Shown: in pieces, positions 12,049 to 22,381 of the stretch
How the letters are laid out: each line of letters starts with the position of its first letter
How positions within the stretch are numbered: position 1 is the first letter of the stretch
Assembly: GCF_030052815.1 (NCBI RefSeq)
Contig: NC_079502.1
Location: 37,564,050-37,628,049, forward strand
Length of the DNA stretch: 64,000 nucleotides
Source: Hevea brasiliensis
Lineage: Eukaryota > Streptophyta > Magnoliopsida > Malpighiales > Euphorbiaceae
Direction: 5' to 3'
The notes under the pieces: model-generated
Seen by the model: only the letters and a program-made list of their open reading frames with translations
Database searches by the model: none
What the model was told of the DNA's origin: nothing
Program-made: the position numbers and the translations under genes

Positions 12049-12807
12049 AATTTAAATTTCGTCCTCGAAATTTACCTGATGCAAACAGTTGAGGAAACTG
12101 TTGCCTCATCATCTCTTCACTTTCCCAAGTTGGCTCCTCGGTGTTGTGGTGCCTCCAAAGCACTTTCACCGGTGGAATCTGCTTGTTCCTCAATTCTTTT
12201 ACTTCCCGAGCTAGGATCCGTAGAGATTCTTCTTCATATGTCAAATCCGGTTCTATTTCAATTTCTTCCCTGGAGATGACATGTGAAGGATCTGAGCGGT
12301 ATCTTCTGAGCATGGACACGTGGAACACATTGTGGATCTTGTCCACTCAGTGGTAAAGCTAGCTCAGAGGCTCACTGGACCCACACGTTCAATGATTTCA
12401 TATGGGCCAATGAACCTAGGGCTTAACTTACCTTTTCTTCCAAACCTCAGTACCTTCTTCCATGGTGACACCTTGAGGTACACTTTGTCGCCAACCACAT
12501 ATTCTATTTCTTTTCTCTTCAGGTCGGCATAAGATTTCTGTCTATCTGAGGCAACCTTCAGATTGGCTTTGATTAGTTTTACTTTCTCCTCAGTTTGTTT
12601 CACCAGGTCTGGCCCTACCAGTTTGTCTTCACCCAATTCAGTCCAGCACACTGGAGTTCTACATTTTCTCCCATACAGTGCTTCATATGGGGCCATTTGG
12701 ATGCTAGCTTGGTAGCTATTGTTGTATGCAAATTTTGCCAGTGGGAGGTATCTATCCCAACTTCCCTCAAACTCAATGACACAACTCCTCAGGATATCCT
12801 CAAGGAC
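12047..12807 (-). pseudogene. B1 pol downstream part: integrase C-terminus and chromodomain
   Basis: It continues integrase after the intron-like insert: sense GTCCTTGAGGATATC gives VLEDI, followed by the typical '[18 protein letters not shown]' and the integrase C-terminal block 'GDKVYLKVSPWKKVLRFGRK', 'LSPRFIGPYEIIERVGP'. A frameshift near 12355 breaks the link to 'IHNVFHVSMLRRYRSDPSH' and the chromodomain 'VKVLWRHHNTEEPTWESEE'. The chromodomain is thought to bind heterochromatin marks and steer integration. The last codons overlap an inverted repeat (12054-12073) and the polypurine tract. Confidence 0.9.
12054..12073 (-). other. Hairpin beside the B1 polypurine tract
   Basis: The sense strand reads AAATTTCG-AGGA-CGAAATTT, a perfect 8 bp stem with a 4 nt loop. 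It overlaps the last pol codons and is also found at 34006-34025 in B2. Confidence 0.75.
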
Positions 12808-12882
12808 CTGACATATATTTCATGTTATCATTATTATTTTAATTCAATATTTGTATCAATTCCATTGGTTTCAATTGTTTAC
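12808..12882 (-). other. Intron-like 75 bp insert in B1 integrase
   Basis: On the minus strand the coding sequence ...GTAATCCAG is followed by GTAAACAATTG... and ends ...ATATATGTCAG before GTCCTTGAGG. Boundaries are GT-AG, the donor CAG|GTAAAC and acceptor TGTCAG|GT fit plant splice sites, and the body is very AT-rich. The fourth codon in frame is TGA, so unspliced RNA would lose the integrase C-terminus and chromodomain. Removing it rejoins VIQ to VLEDI in frame. B2 has the same insert, same length, at 33197-33271; family A has none. Confidence 0.75.
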
Positions 12883-13320
12883 CTGGATTACTCTTTCAGA
12901 TTGCCCATCCGTCTGAGGATGGAATGCTGTGCTGAAGTGGAGTTGTGTACCCAAGGACTCATGCAACTTCTTCCAAAATCTCGATGTGAACCTTGGGTCT
13001 CGATCAGATATGATGGAAAGTGGAATTCCATGCAGTCTAACTATCTCACTGATATACAATTCTGCTAATTTCTCCAGTGAGTAGTCAGTTCTAACTGGCA
13101 GAAAGTGTGCTGACTTCGTCAATCTATCAACTATCATCCATGCTGCATCATGTTTCTTCTGAGTGAGAGGTAGACCACTTACAAAATCCATGGTGACCCG
13201 ATCCCATTTCCATTCAGGTATGCGTATAGGCTGTAGCAAACCTGATGGAACTTGATGTTCTGCCTTGACTTGCTGACATGTCAAGCATTTAGTCACATAG
13301 TCAGCTATGTCTTTCTTCAT
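12883..13320 (-). pseudogene. B1 integrase core (upstream exon)
   Basis: This covers the end of the zinc-binding part ('[20 protein letters not shown]') and the catalytic core with all three acidic residues: D in '[13 protein letters not shown]', D in '[15 protein letters not shown]' and E in '[13 protein letters not shown]'. It is open over about 146 codons and ends exactly at the GT of the intron-like insert. It is out of frame with the upstream RNase H part because of a small deletion near 13320, where B2 encodes 'YWWPGMKRD'. Confidence 0.9.
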
Positions 13321-14099
13321 ACTGTGCCACCAATATCAAGCTTCAGATCGTGATACATCTTTGTACTTCCTGGGTGCATAGCATATACACTGGTGTGTGC
13401 CTCTTTTAGAATACTGGCCTTCAATTCCCCATTATCTGGTACACACAGTCTTCCTTTGTAATACAGAAACCCATCTGCTTTCACCTCATAGTCAGTTGCT
13501 TTTCCCTCTGAGATTTTGCTCATAATAGCCATTAGCTTCTCATCTACCTTCTGCCCATCTAAAATCTGCTGTAACAGGGATGGCCTCACTTGCAACTCAG
13601 CTAAAATAGCTCCATCCCGAATCAAAGTTAGACGGGCATTCAATGATCTCAAAGTTGTCATGGATCTTCTGCCCAAAGCATCAGCAACTACATTTGCCTT
13701 CTCAGGATTGTAGTCAATCACACAATCATAGTCCTTTAGGAACTCAATCCATCGCCTTTGTCTAAGGTTGAGCTCCTTCTGAGTTGGCAAGTATTTCAGA
13801 CTCTTGTGGTCTGTGTAAATGTAGCACTTTTCACCATACAAGTAATGCCTCCATATCTTCAGTGCGAAGATAATTGCTGCAAGCTCTAGATCATGGGTAG
13901 GGTAATTTTGTTCATGTGGCCTTAGCTGCCTGGAAGCATAAGCGACCACCTTTCCCTCTTGCATCAATACACACCCTAACCCATTATGAGAGGCATCACT
14001 GTAGACCACGAAGTCCTTTCCTGATACTGGTTGTGTTAACACTGGTGCCTCTGTCAACATAGCCTTCAACTTCTCAAAATTGGTCTGACACTTGCTATT
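13317..14099 (-). pseudogene. B1 RNase H and integrase N-terminus
   Basis: RNase H starts with '[20 protein letters not shown]' and continues through '[20 protein letters not shown]', '[16 protein letters not shown]' and '[13 protein letters not shown]' (usually ADALSRK). The integrase zinc-binding start '[13 protein letters not shown]' follows, then a frameshift. It shares its frame with the RT above but is separated by a TGA at 14100-14102 that replaces a conserved Trp codon. Confidence 0.88.
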
Positions 14100-15566
14100 T
14101 CAGTCAAATCTGACATTCTTGTGTAACAACTTGGTCATTGGAGCAGCTATTAAGGAAAATCCCTTCACAAATCTCCTGTAATACCCAGCTAGCCCCAAGA
14201 AGCTTCTAACCTCAGTTGTGTTTCTGGGAGGCTTCCATTCCATCACTGCTTCTATTTTCTTGGGATCCACCCTAATCCCATCAGCTGACACTATGTGTCC
14301 AAGGAATGCAATCTCATTCAACCAGAAGTCATACTTGGACAACTTAGCATACAGCTTCTTTTCTCTCAGGGTTTGCAGAACAATTCTCAAATGCTCATCA
14401 TGTTCTTCACTGGTCTTGGAATACACCAAAATATCATCAATAAAGACCACTACGAACTGATCTAGATATGGATGGAAGATACGGTTCATAAGGTCCATGA
14501 ATGCCGCTGGTGCATTTGTTAGGCAAAAGGGCATCACCAGAAACTCATAATGCCCATATCGGGTCCTGAATGCAGTCTTGGGCACATCTACATCCTTCAC
14601 CCTCAACTGATGATACCCTGATCTGAGATCAATCTTAGAAAATACTCCTGCTCCCTTCAACTGATCAAATAGATCATCAATTCTAGGCAACGGATATTTG
14701 TTCTTCACTGTCACTCTATTCAACTGCCGGTAATCAATGCAAAGCCTCAAAGTCCCATCCTTCTTCTTTACAAACAAAGACCGAGCTCCCCATGGTGACA
14801 CACTGGGGCATATGAACCCCTTATCAAGCAACTCTTGCAACTGAGTTTTCAACTCCCTCAATTCAGTGGGTGCCATCCTATAAGGAGCAATGGAAATGGG
14901 TGATGTACCCGGCAGTGTCTCAATAGCAAATTCAACTTCCCTTTCTGGTGGTAAACCAGGCAACTCTTCAGAGAATACCTCTGAGAAGTCTTTTACTGTG
15001 GGTATATCACTCAGGCTTGGCTTAGACTGCCTAGTATCCACCACATGTGCTAGGTAGGCTTCACAGCCTTTTCTCATCATTCTTCTTGCAACTGTGGCTG
15101 AGATGACATTGGACAAGAAATCTGTCCTTTCCCCCACAACAATGATCTCATTACCCTCAGGGGTTTTCAAAGAAATTCTTTTCAATTTGCAATCAACTAT
15201 TGCCTGATAACGTGATAACCAGTCTATTCCCAAAATCACGTCAAACTCGTGGAAGGGTAACTCAATCAGGTCTGCCAAGAATTCATACCCCTGAATCCTT
15301 AACGGGCAACCCTTGTATATTTTGTTCACCACTACACTGTGGCCCAATGGATTTGTGACCAGAATGTCTTGGTCACTCTCCCCTACAAGTATCTCCCTTT
15401 CTACGGGTAAGTTGATGCAGATGTATGAATGAGTGGATCCTGGATCTACCAATGCATGCACAGATGTATTGTAGAGGGAGAACGTACCCTTGATGACGTC
15501 CGGGGCATCTTGCTCCTCCTGAGCTCTAATGGCATAGGCTCTGGCAGGTGGTCTGTTATCTGGCCT
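14100..15566 (-). pseudogene. B1 protease and reverse transcriptase
   Basis: The protease has '[16 protein letters not shown]', with DPG in place of the usual D(S/T)G, and the flap/psi segment '[14 protein letters not shown]'. The PR-RT linker is '[14 protein letters not shown]' and '[14 protein letters not shown]'. RT follows with '[18 protein letters not shown]', '[16 protein letters not shown]', '[16 protein letters not shown]' and the catalytic '[14 protein letters not shown]'. About 450 codons are open, the longest intact PR-RT block in the window along with that of B2. 'SPWGARSLF' replaces 'SPWGAPVLF', a likely damaging change. Upstream it reads on to gag through a single TAG at 15567-15569. 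Confidence 0.92.
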
Positions 15567-16762
15567 CTATGCTGGCTCAGATGCAGGCCTCTGTGATGGT
15601 CCTACTACCTCAGACTTGCCAGATTTTCTACCCCTCTGTGGTGTAGGAGCAGGTCTGTCTACTTGTATTGGAGCAACTGTAGTAGTTCTGCGTGGACAGT
15701 TCTTCAACTGATGCTCTGTTGACCCACATCTTAAGCAGGCACCAGTTACTCTCCAACACTCCCCCTTGTGCCATTTTAGGCAATGCGGACATGCAGAAGA
15801 TGTTGGGGCTGGTCCCCTGAACCCCATCCCTGGAGAGCTGCCCACTGATGGTGTGGACTGACCTCTCCTAGGGGTGAATCGTGGCTGGGCCCCGAGATCG
15901 ACTTCGACCTTGTAGCTGACCCGAACTTTGTGCAGATGGACCTCTGAACTTCTTCCCAGGTACAGGAGATGAGCTAGACTGACCCGATCCCTCTTCTGCT
16001 GTCTATCCCTTCTGGTCTGCTCACTGATTCTCACTTTTTCAACCCTTATTGCAGCTTCCACTAACTTGCTAAATTCTGTGATTCCCAAGGCAGTGAGCTG
16101 GATCTTTATGTTGTCATTTAGTCCCTCTTCAAATCTCTTACACCTTTCAGCTTCATTAGGGACTATCTCCCTTCCGTAGCTGCTTAATCGGACGAATTCC
16201 TTCTCATACTCACCATCGACAACCGTCTCGCCTCAGTTAATAAACTCTCTTCTTCTCTCTTCCGTATACAAGCATCCACATATTTCTTCTTGAATTCTGA
16301 GAGAAAGAAGTCCCAAGTTATAGCTTCTGGCTGCACTTCACTGGATACCGTGTCCCACCATTCATAGGCATCATCTTGCAACAGAGATATGGCAGCCTCT
16401 AGGTTTTGTTCAGGAGTGCAGTGGAGTTGTTTTAAGACTCTGCCTGTTCTGTTCAACCAATTTTCGGCTGCAACAGAATCATCTTCTCTCTTGCCAAAGA
16501 AATCCACTGCTCCAAACTTTCTTAGCCTTTCCAGGTGTGATTTCTGCTGTGGAGCTGGTGGTGGTGGTGGTGGTGGTGCTGGCATTACCCCAGCCATTTA
16601 TCTGAAGAAATCGGCTATTTGCTGGAACATGGCCTGTGGAGGCTGAGCAGGCTCTGCTTAAGCTGGCGGAGCAGGTTCTCCCATGCCCCCAGTCTCAGCT
16701 GCTGCAGGTGGAGCATGACTCTCCACTTCCTCCTAGACTGCTCTTTGAGATGAAGGATCCAT
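15567..16762 (-). pseudogene. B1 gag (capsid and zinc knuckles), disrupted
   Basis: The likely start is the ATG at 16762-16760 ('MDPSSQRAV'), 111 bp past the primer site, because B2 has the same start context. It reads through a TAG, a TAA and another TAA (near 16600) to the polyproline stretch 'MPAPPPPPPPAPQQKSHLE', encoded by a GGT-repeat tract on the plus strand, then capsid 'RKFGAVDFFGKREDDSVAAE' and '[19 protein letters not shown]'. Frameshifts lie around 16190-16270, with a compensated out-of-frame stretch at about 15890-15985. The nucleocapsid end has two zinc knuckles, 'CPHCLKWHKGEC' (C-X2-C-X3-H-X3-C) and '[14 protein letters not shown]' (C-X2-C-X4-H-X4-C). The role is assembly of virus-like particles and RNA binding. 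Confidence 0.88.
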
Positions 16763-16872
16763 ATCCTATTCAAAATAAGAAAAACAAACAGATCTGCATT
16801 AGTGTCACCTCGACTCTTACAAATGCAATGCATGGTATGGACTCAATCTAGGCCCAGAAACGCCTAAACTGT

Positions 16873-16884
16873 GCTCTGATACCA
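16873..16884 (-). other. Primer binding site of B1
   Basis: The sense strand reads TGGTATCAGAGC, complementary to the 3' end of plant initiator-Met tRNA. It lies 5 bp inside the 5' LTR, whose inner end is 16890. Confidence 0.92.
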
Positions 16885-16889
16885 CTAAA

Positions 16890-19800
16890 TGTAACACCCC
16901 TTACCCGGCTACAGTGTATCCGAGTAAGTTATGTCACACGGTGTACCGGCATACTCTATTTTACCTTAATTAATTTTTTTGTCATAGTTTTGAATATAGT
17001 TTGTGAAATATAGTTCATTTATTGAAATAATAATTTATTTGAGGTTTCGAAAATTTTATAGAAAATCCGGCAGAATACCGGCTAAAAATAGAGAAAACAG
17101 TTCTTCAGAACCTGTTAAAAACACTTCTAAATAATTTCCAAACAATCCCAACTTCAATTTATCAACAAAGTCTCAATATCAAGATCTCAACAACATTTCT
17201 CAATTTCAGTTCTCAATCATCCATCACATGTGATGATCAAGTATAAATCACAAATAGATATTTACTTTTCCATTCACAAATACAATTTTCATAATTTACA
17301 TGAACATCAATATACATTACATAAGTTTAATTACATATGAGAAAATCAAAATTAATTACAGAATGCCAAAATGACACCTAGTGTCCTACCAATGCACTGC
17401 AGAAGTTGAGGTGACACGGACATTGTGCAGAACTGCAGGATGGACTCACCCAGTCTGCGGTCTACTGGGCTCACGATCAGTATCTCCAGTACCTACGCAT
17501 GGTAAAAGCAACGCGCTAAGCAATAATTCTTAGTGGTGCAAAATAAAATAAAAGAAAATAGCAGAAAATGAATAAGTAGTGAATGTATATGTTTTATTTG
17601 TTTGGTATTGGTATATCCATTATATTCATTAATTTTGTTCACTTTCATTCATTTGGTTGCCCAAGTAACCTATACTGAACGACTGGACTGGATAACGGGT
17701 AAACTGGCATTGGGTATCTAGTACCTCGGGCCGTCACACCATCGGTCACATATGCATCTCCCGGTGTGCAACAGAACAGCTAACAAGCTCTAAATACATC
17801 AGGCACAAGGCCAAATCTCAATACAAGGTCAGAATGGCTAAAAGCCATAAAATCACAGAATGGCATATTTCCATGTGCAGTGCTGCTAACTGAACCCTAT
17901 TGGCATGCCAAACTATCCAAACCAATCTTGTTAGGTATACTAGGGCATTTGATACTTTAAAATTCTTCAATCTTTGAATTTCAAGTTTCGGTGTCACTAT
18001 TCACCTCTTTGGTCAACAAAAATGTTGACTTTTAGGTAGAAATTAGGTACATTGGTTTTGGCACTCCCAACATACCACATTTTGCATTTAAAACTTGTTG
18101 GAATTGGTCACCATTACCATTTCTAACTTAAAACCAAGGGAGCAGAAATTTTAGTTTTTGAAGCCTAAGTTTACTGTTTCATTAAGCACTGTTGCAGTGG
18201 GAATTTGAAGAAATGGAAAACATGAAAGTTGTTTCTTATTTTGTCTAGTTGAATTTCCTTTTTTGAATCACTCCATTTGGAGTTTTGTAGCTCCAGATAT
18301 AGTCCAAACACCATAGCTGGCCGGATTTCCAAAACTGCAGAATTACCAAATCTACAGTACCATGAACAGTAACTGTAACTGCCATTTGGGTTAGGTTATG
18401 GTCATAATTTGGGGTAGGTTTCTTCATAAAGGTTGTTTGTCTATGTCTTAACTTGTTTCTGTAAAAATTTCAGGTCAATTGACCATATATACAGTGAGCT
18501 ATGGCCAAATGAACAGTTACTATTCATTTGGTCATTTCTGCAGGTGCTGTTGCAGGGTATCCGGATTGGGGCCAACTTTTGGTCCTCTTGCTTTGGTCTT
18601 TTGGGCATGGTTTCTTCAGCAAAAATGTGCCATTATAAGTCTAGTTTCATGTCCAATTGGCTAAACACCAATTAGACCTACACAGCCAAAGATATGGCTG
18701 TCCAAGTGGGCTAGAATCTCAGCCACTCTGCTGCTGTCGCTAGGCGGCCTACACATTCACTTTGCCATGCTATATTTCAGTCCAAATTGCGGTCAACTTA
18801 CCTAAAATGGTCACTAATTGACCATTAAAATGTTCTCTAACAATTTCCTAAGCCAAGTCAAATTTTCACTTCTCAAAACCCTAGTTTCATTATAAGTTTT
18901 CACAATATACCTTAATTACTAACTCATTCAATATACATGTGTATATATGCCTTAAACATCATCTTAAGTCCACTCTAAGTCCATTAAAACTATCAAAGTC
19001 ATTCCTTCCTTAGGGCTGCCGAAATTCATGTACACATACACATGAGTTTTTGTCCATTTGAATTACAATTTCTTAGTAAATTCAAGTCCCTAATCATGAA
19101 ATTAATGAGTTTTAGGGATATAGATGCACTAACCTTTAAGTGGCAGAATTTTCCCCAAGCTTAACTTCACTTTCCTTCCCTTTCTAGGCTTCCAAACACT
19201 TTCCCAAGATGAGTGGACAAGTTTTAATGAAAGGGGTTTAGGGTTTAGTAGTGGAAACAAAGGAGAAAGGAAGCTTTTGGTTGCACATCAATGGAGGGAG
19301 AAGAGGAAGAAGTTTCGGCTGGTGAAAGGGGAGAGGATGGCTGATGGCATTTTTAATTCCTTTGGTCTATTTTTGGTCTCTTTTATTGGTTAACTAATTG
19401 GTTGTTTGAATGCAATTGGTTTTAACTTTTAATGACATCACATTATGTCATAATTTGCTTTTTATTTCATTTTTCTTTTCTTTTCATCACTACTCATTTT
19501 TACTTTAATTTTTGGTAATGTTTATTCATATTTTTTGTTATAATAATTATTTACTCGACTGGACAAGTCGGCCAAAAATCACCTCTGAAGGCGAAATGAC
19601 CAAAATGCCCTCCGTTTGGCTTAACGGGTCAAAATTGTCCGTACCGATTGAAAAATTTTCCTAAATATTTTCTTGGCATTCTAATGCGATAGGAACCTCA
19701 ATGACCTTTCTCTGAAGTCCCAAAAATTATTTTATGAATTTTTACCCGGGTCTAGGGCTCCTAGTTGCGAGAACCGCAACTTCCCTCTGGGTTACCCATC

Positions 19801-19994
19801 GCTTGGGCACCGGCTCATTTAACTTAGTTGTATTTTATTTCTAAAATTTTTACTAAATTTTTCTTGTCAATATTTGAGTTATTTATGGTTCCTCACTTTA
19901 GTTTAAATATTTTTTCGAACGTTCTAGCTGTCCGGACCGACACCGGTCACCGGAACAGTATAATGTACGGAGTTGCTACCGGGAGGGTGTTACA
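16890..19994 (-). repeat. 5' LTR of B1 (3105 bp)
   Basis: It runs from TGTAACACCCCTTACCC to GGAGGGTGTTACA. It matches the 3' LTR closely (same length once the solo insert is removed; scattered transitions such as 'CTACGCATGG' against 'CTACGCGTGG'). Sense-strand hairpin 1 is at 17516-17533 and palindrome CATCACATGTGATG at 17222-17235. It keeps the uninterrupted version of the GTATC site hit in the 3' LTR. Confidence 0.94.
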
Positions 19995-21266
19995 CCAAGT
20001 ATGCTTCACACCCCTTTCTGATCATTTTTCTGGCTAGTGCAGCCGAAATGATGTTTGATGGCAATAACTGCCTCTCCCCATGTATTACCACATCATTGTA
20101 CTGAGGGAGACCAAAAGTGACTGTCTTCAGCCTACAGTCAATCATGGCATGATGCCTAGCTAACCAATCCATGCCCAATATGATATCATAATCTCTGAAG
20201 GGCATTTCAATGAAATCAGACAGAAAAGTGTGTCCTTAGATCACCAAAGGAAAATCTATATACATTCTATTAACCCTGACCTCCTGTCCTAGCGGAATTG
20301 TTACTAGCACCTCAAAGTCCATTTTTGTACATGGAACAGCAATGCAATCAATGATGCTAGCACTCACATAAGAATGGGTAGAACCCGGATCAAATAACAC
20401 AAACACATCTTGATTAAAAGTTGAGAAGGTACCAGCCACAACATCAGATGTCTCGGCCTCTTCTCTCTGTCTCATTGCATAAACTCTGACTAGAGCACTG
20501 TCTTGCTCTGAATGTTTTACTATGCCTTGGCTGCCTGCTGGGCTACCTCTACCCCTGCCTCTACCTCTGCTAGGTGGTTGTGAACTTCTGGTGACAGGGC
20601 TCTGAACTGACCCTTCTGCAGTAGTAGGAGGTGGTCCAACTCTGCGACTACTGGTGTAGTCCTTGGCAAAGTGTCCTGTGCCTCCACAGTTATAACAGGC
20701 TCCAATAGTCTTGTAGCATATCCCACCATGATTTCTTCCACAGGTTTTCACATTGGCGGGGAGGGTAGGAACCTCTGGTACTCTGCTGACCAAATATGGG
20801 AGGCTTCTGTCCTGAATATCTTCCCCTACCAGACTTCTTGCCACCTCTGCCATGTCCCCCATGGTTCTTCCTTTTTCCAGTAGGACCACTGGAACTCTGT
20901 TCTGCAGTTTTTCCCTCTTTCTCTGTCTTCTCGGATTTCTTTCTTTTAGGAGCAGCTTCAGACTTAATTCTTTCCAACTCTAGGGCTTGAGAAACAAGCT
21001 CAGAGAAGTTAGTGTGTTTGAATCCGACCACTTGTAATATGATACTGGGTTTCAAGCCAGTTTCAAACCTCTTGCATCTCTCCCTGCTGGTAGCAAGTAA
21101 ACTTACAGCATAATGGCTCAGGCGTGAAAATTCTCTTTCATACTCAGCCACTGATCTGCTCCCCTGTTTAAGACTTAGGAATTCTTGTAACTTCTGGTCT
21201 ACATAAGCATCGGGGACATATTTTTGTCTAAATTCCCTGAGAAAGTCATTCCATGTTAGCACTGCA
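19995..21266 (-). pseudogene. A1 gag C-terminus, zinc knuckles and protease
   Basis: It continues A1 upstream of the B1 insertion. Gag capsid: 'FLREFRQKYVPDAYVDQKLQ' and 'LKQGSRSVAEYEREFSRLSH'. A basic Lys/Glu then Gly/Arg-rich tail leads to the knuckles. The first is broken by a one-base shift near 20750 ('TCGRNHGGIC' is left in frame); the second reads 'CYNCGGTGHFAKDY', with its last Cys now Tyr. The protease has '[18 protein letters not shown]' and 'YDIILGMDWLARHH', separated by a TAA at 20236 (CAA to TAA). The frame continues at 7413 on the other side of B1, and the CCAAG duplication marks the break. The gag part is cut at 21266 by a solo LTR; its N-terminal half is at 25332. Confidence 0.9.
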
Positions 21267-22180
21267 TGTCACACCCTACCCCTCTGTAAGGCATAACATG
21301 ATCCCGTAGTATACCTAATGAATTACCAACTCTGTCTACTGATAACCCATTAAATACACTACAAGGGATTTTCAAAACTTTTCTTACCTCTTTTACAGTG
21401 GTGAGCACTATTTACAGGTGTTAAAACCTTTTTGAACTGAAGTGATAGAATTGACACATTTGAATTATTTGGAATTTCTGTAAAAATTTTGGCAGAGTGC
21501 CCTCTGTATTTTGGATAAAACAGTTCTTGAAAACTCAGAAAAGCACTTCAATATGTATTTGCAAATCTCAACTCCAACATATTTCTCAACACAACATTTT
21601 TCTCAACTCAAATCCGCAGTGATTTTTCAAAGACTGAGATACAAGAAATATAATACAAAACTATTCAAGTAAATGAAATCTCAAATTTACATTTACAATA
21701 ATTTACATTTAATTACATACCAAAATATTTTACAAGAGTTTCTATACAACTGCTCAAATAATTTACATACATATTATTACATGCATACATCAAAACCTAT
21801 GTACATGGGTATACCTATGATATACCTGGAGCTGATCTGAATATATCTTCAAGGAAATTTACTTACTGCTCTATGCTCTTCTTACCTACGACAGCATACA
21901 AAGCTATCGCTGAGTGGTGAACTCAGTGGTGCACAACTATAATTTAAAACATAGTACAATATACATTGACAAAATTTACAGTAAATAATTTGGAAATCTG
22001 AATACTCATCAAATTCCAAAACTCAAAATATTCGTTGCCAATAATGTGAATCATTTGTATAAAATGACTTCGATCATAAAATTCAATTTATCAAATCATA
22101 ACTAACCCTTTAGGTAATCCCAACAAAATCAATTATACATAAGTCATAATTGAAATCACAAATCTTTACCATTCAAAAGC

Positions 22181-22269
22181 CATTCTGTATCTCAAAAATC
22201 ATACTGTATCTCAAAAATCATACTGTATCTCAAAACTCATTCTTTATCTCAAAAACCATTCTTTATCTC
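22181..22269 (+). repeat. Five-copy 19 bp tandem repeat in the solo LTR
   Basis: The unit resembles CATACTGTATCTCAAAAAT, repeated head to tail about five times with few changes. It is absent from the A0 and A1 LTRs. Confidence 0.85.
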
Positions 22270-22310
22270 ACTAACTATGCAAGACTAATCCGAAAGGGCC
22301 ATATTCGATG

Positions 22311-22381
22311 TGATTCTAACTCCCTATGGTCGGGGAGGTCAAATCAGATTCTAACTCCCTATGGTCGGGGAGGTCGAATCA
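22311..22381 (+). repeat. Two-copy ~35 bp tandem duplication in the solo LTR
   Basis: The block containing CTAACTCCCTATGGTCGGGG is present twice in tandem, almost identical. It is a recent local duplication next to the 19 bp repeat array. Confidence 0.85.

Larger units (their letters stand above)
7414..19994 (-). mobile_element. Full-length Ty3/gypsy chromovirus B1 (about 11.1 kb without its own insertion)
   Basis: The ends are TGTGACACCCC at 7414 and GGAGGGTGTTACA at 19994, with target duplication CCAAG at 7409-7413 and 19995-19999. The empty site survives in A0 at about 600-630 as one continuous stretch, which confirms the insertion point. Minus-strand order: 5' LTR (19994-16890), primer site (16884-16873), gag-pol (16762-12047), polypurine tract (12048-12036), 3' LTR (12035-7414, itself holding a solo LTR). 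The 3' LTR corrected for that insertion is 3105 bp, equal to the 5' LTR, and the two differ by few substitutions, so the insertion is fairly young. The coding region is nonetheless broken. Confidence 0.95.

Noticed and set aside
12808..12882. Treating the 75 bp insert as a post-insertion filler or microsatellite
   Set aside because: The identical position, length and nearly identical sequence in two separately inserted copies argue for inheritance within the active family.
16558..16582. GGT microsatellite
   Set aside because: It is the plus-strand side of the gag polyproline codons, not a free microsatellite.
22181..22381. Possible CRISPR-like array
   Set aside because: Units are contiguous with no unique spacers, inside a plant LTR.
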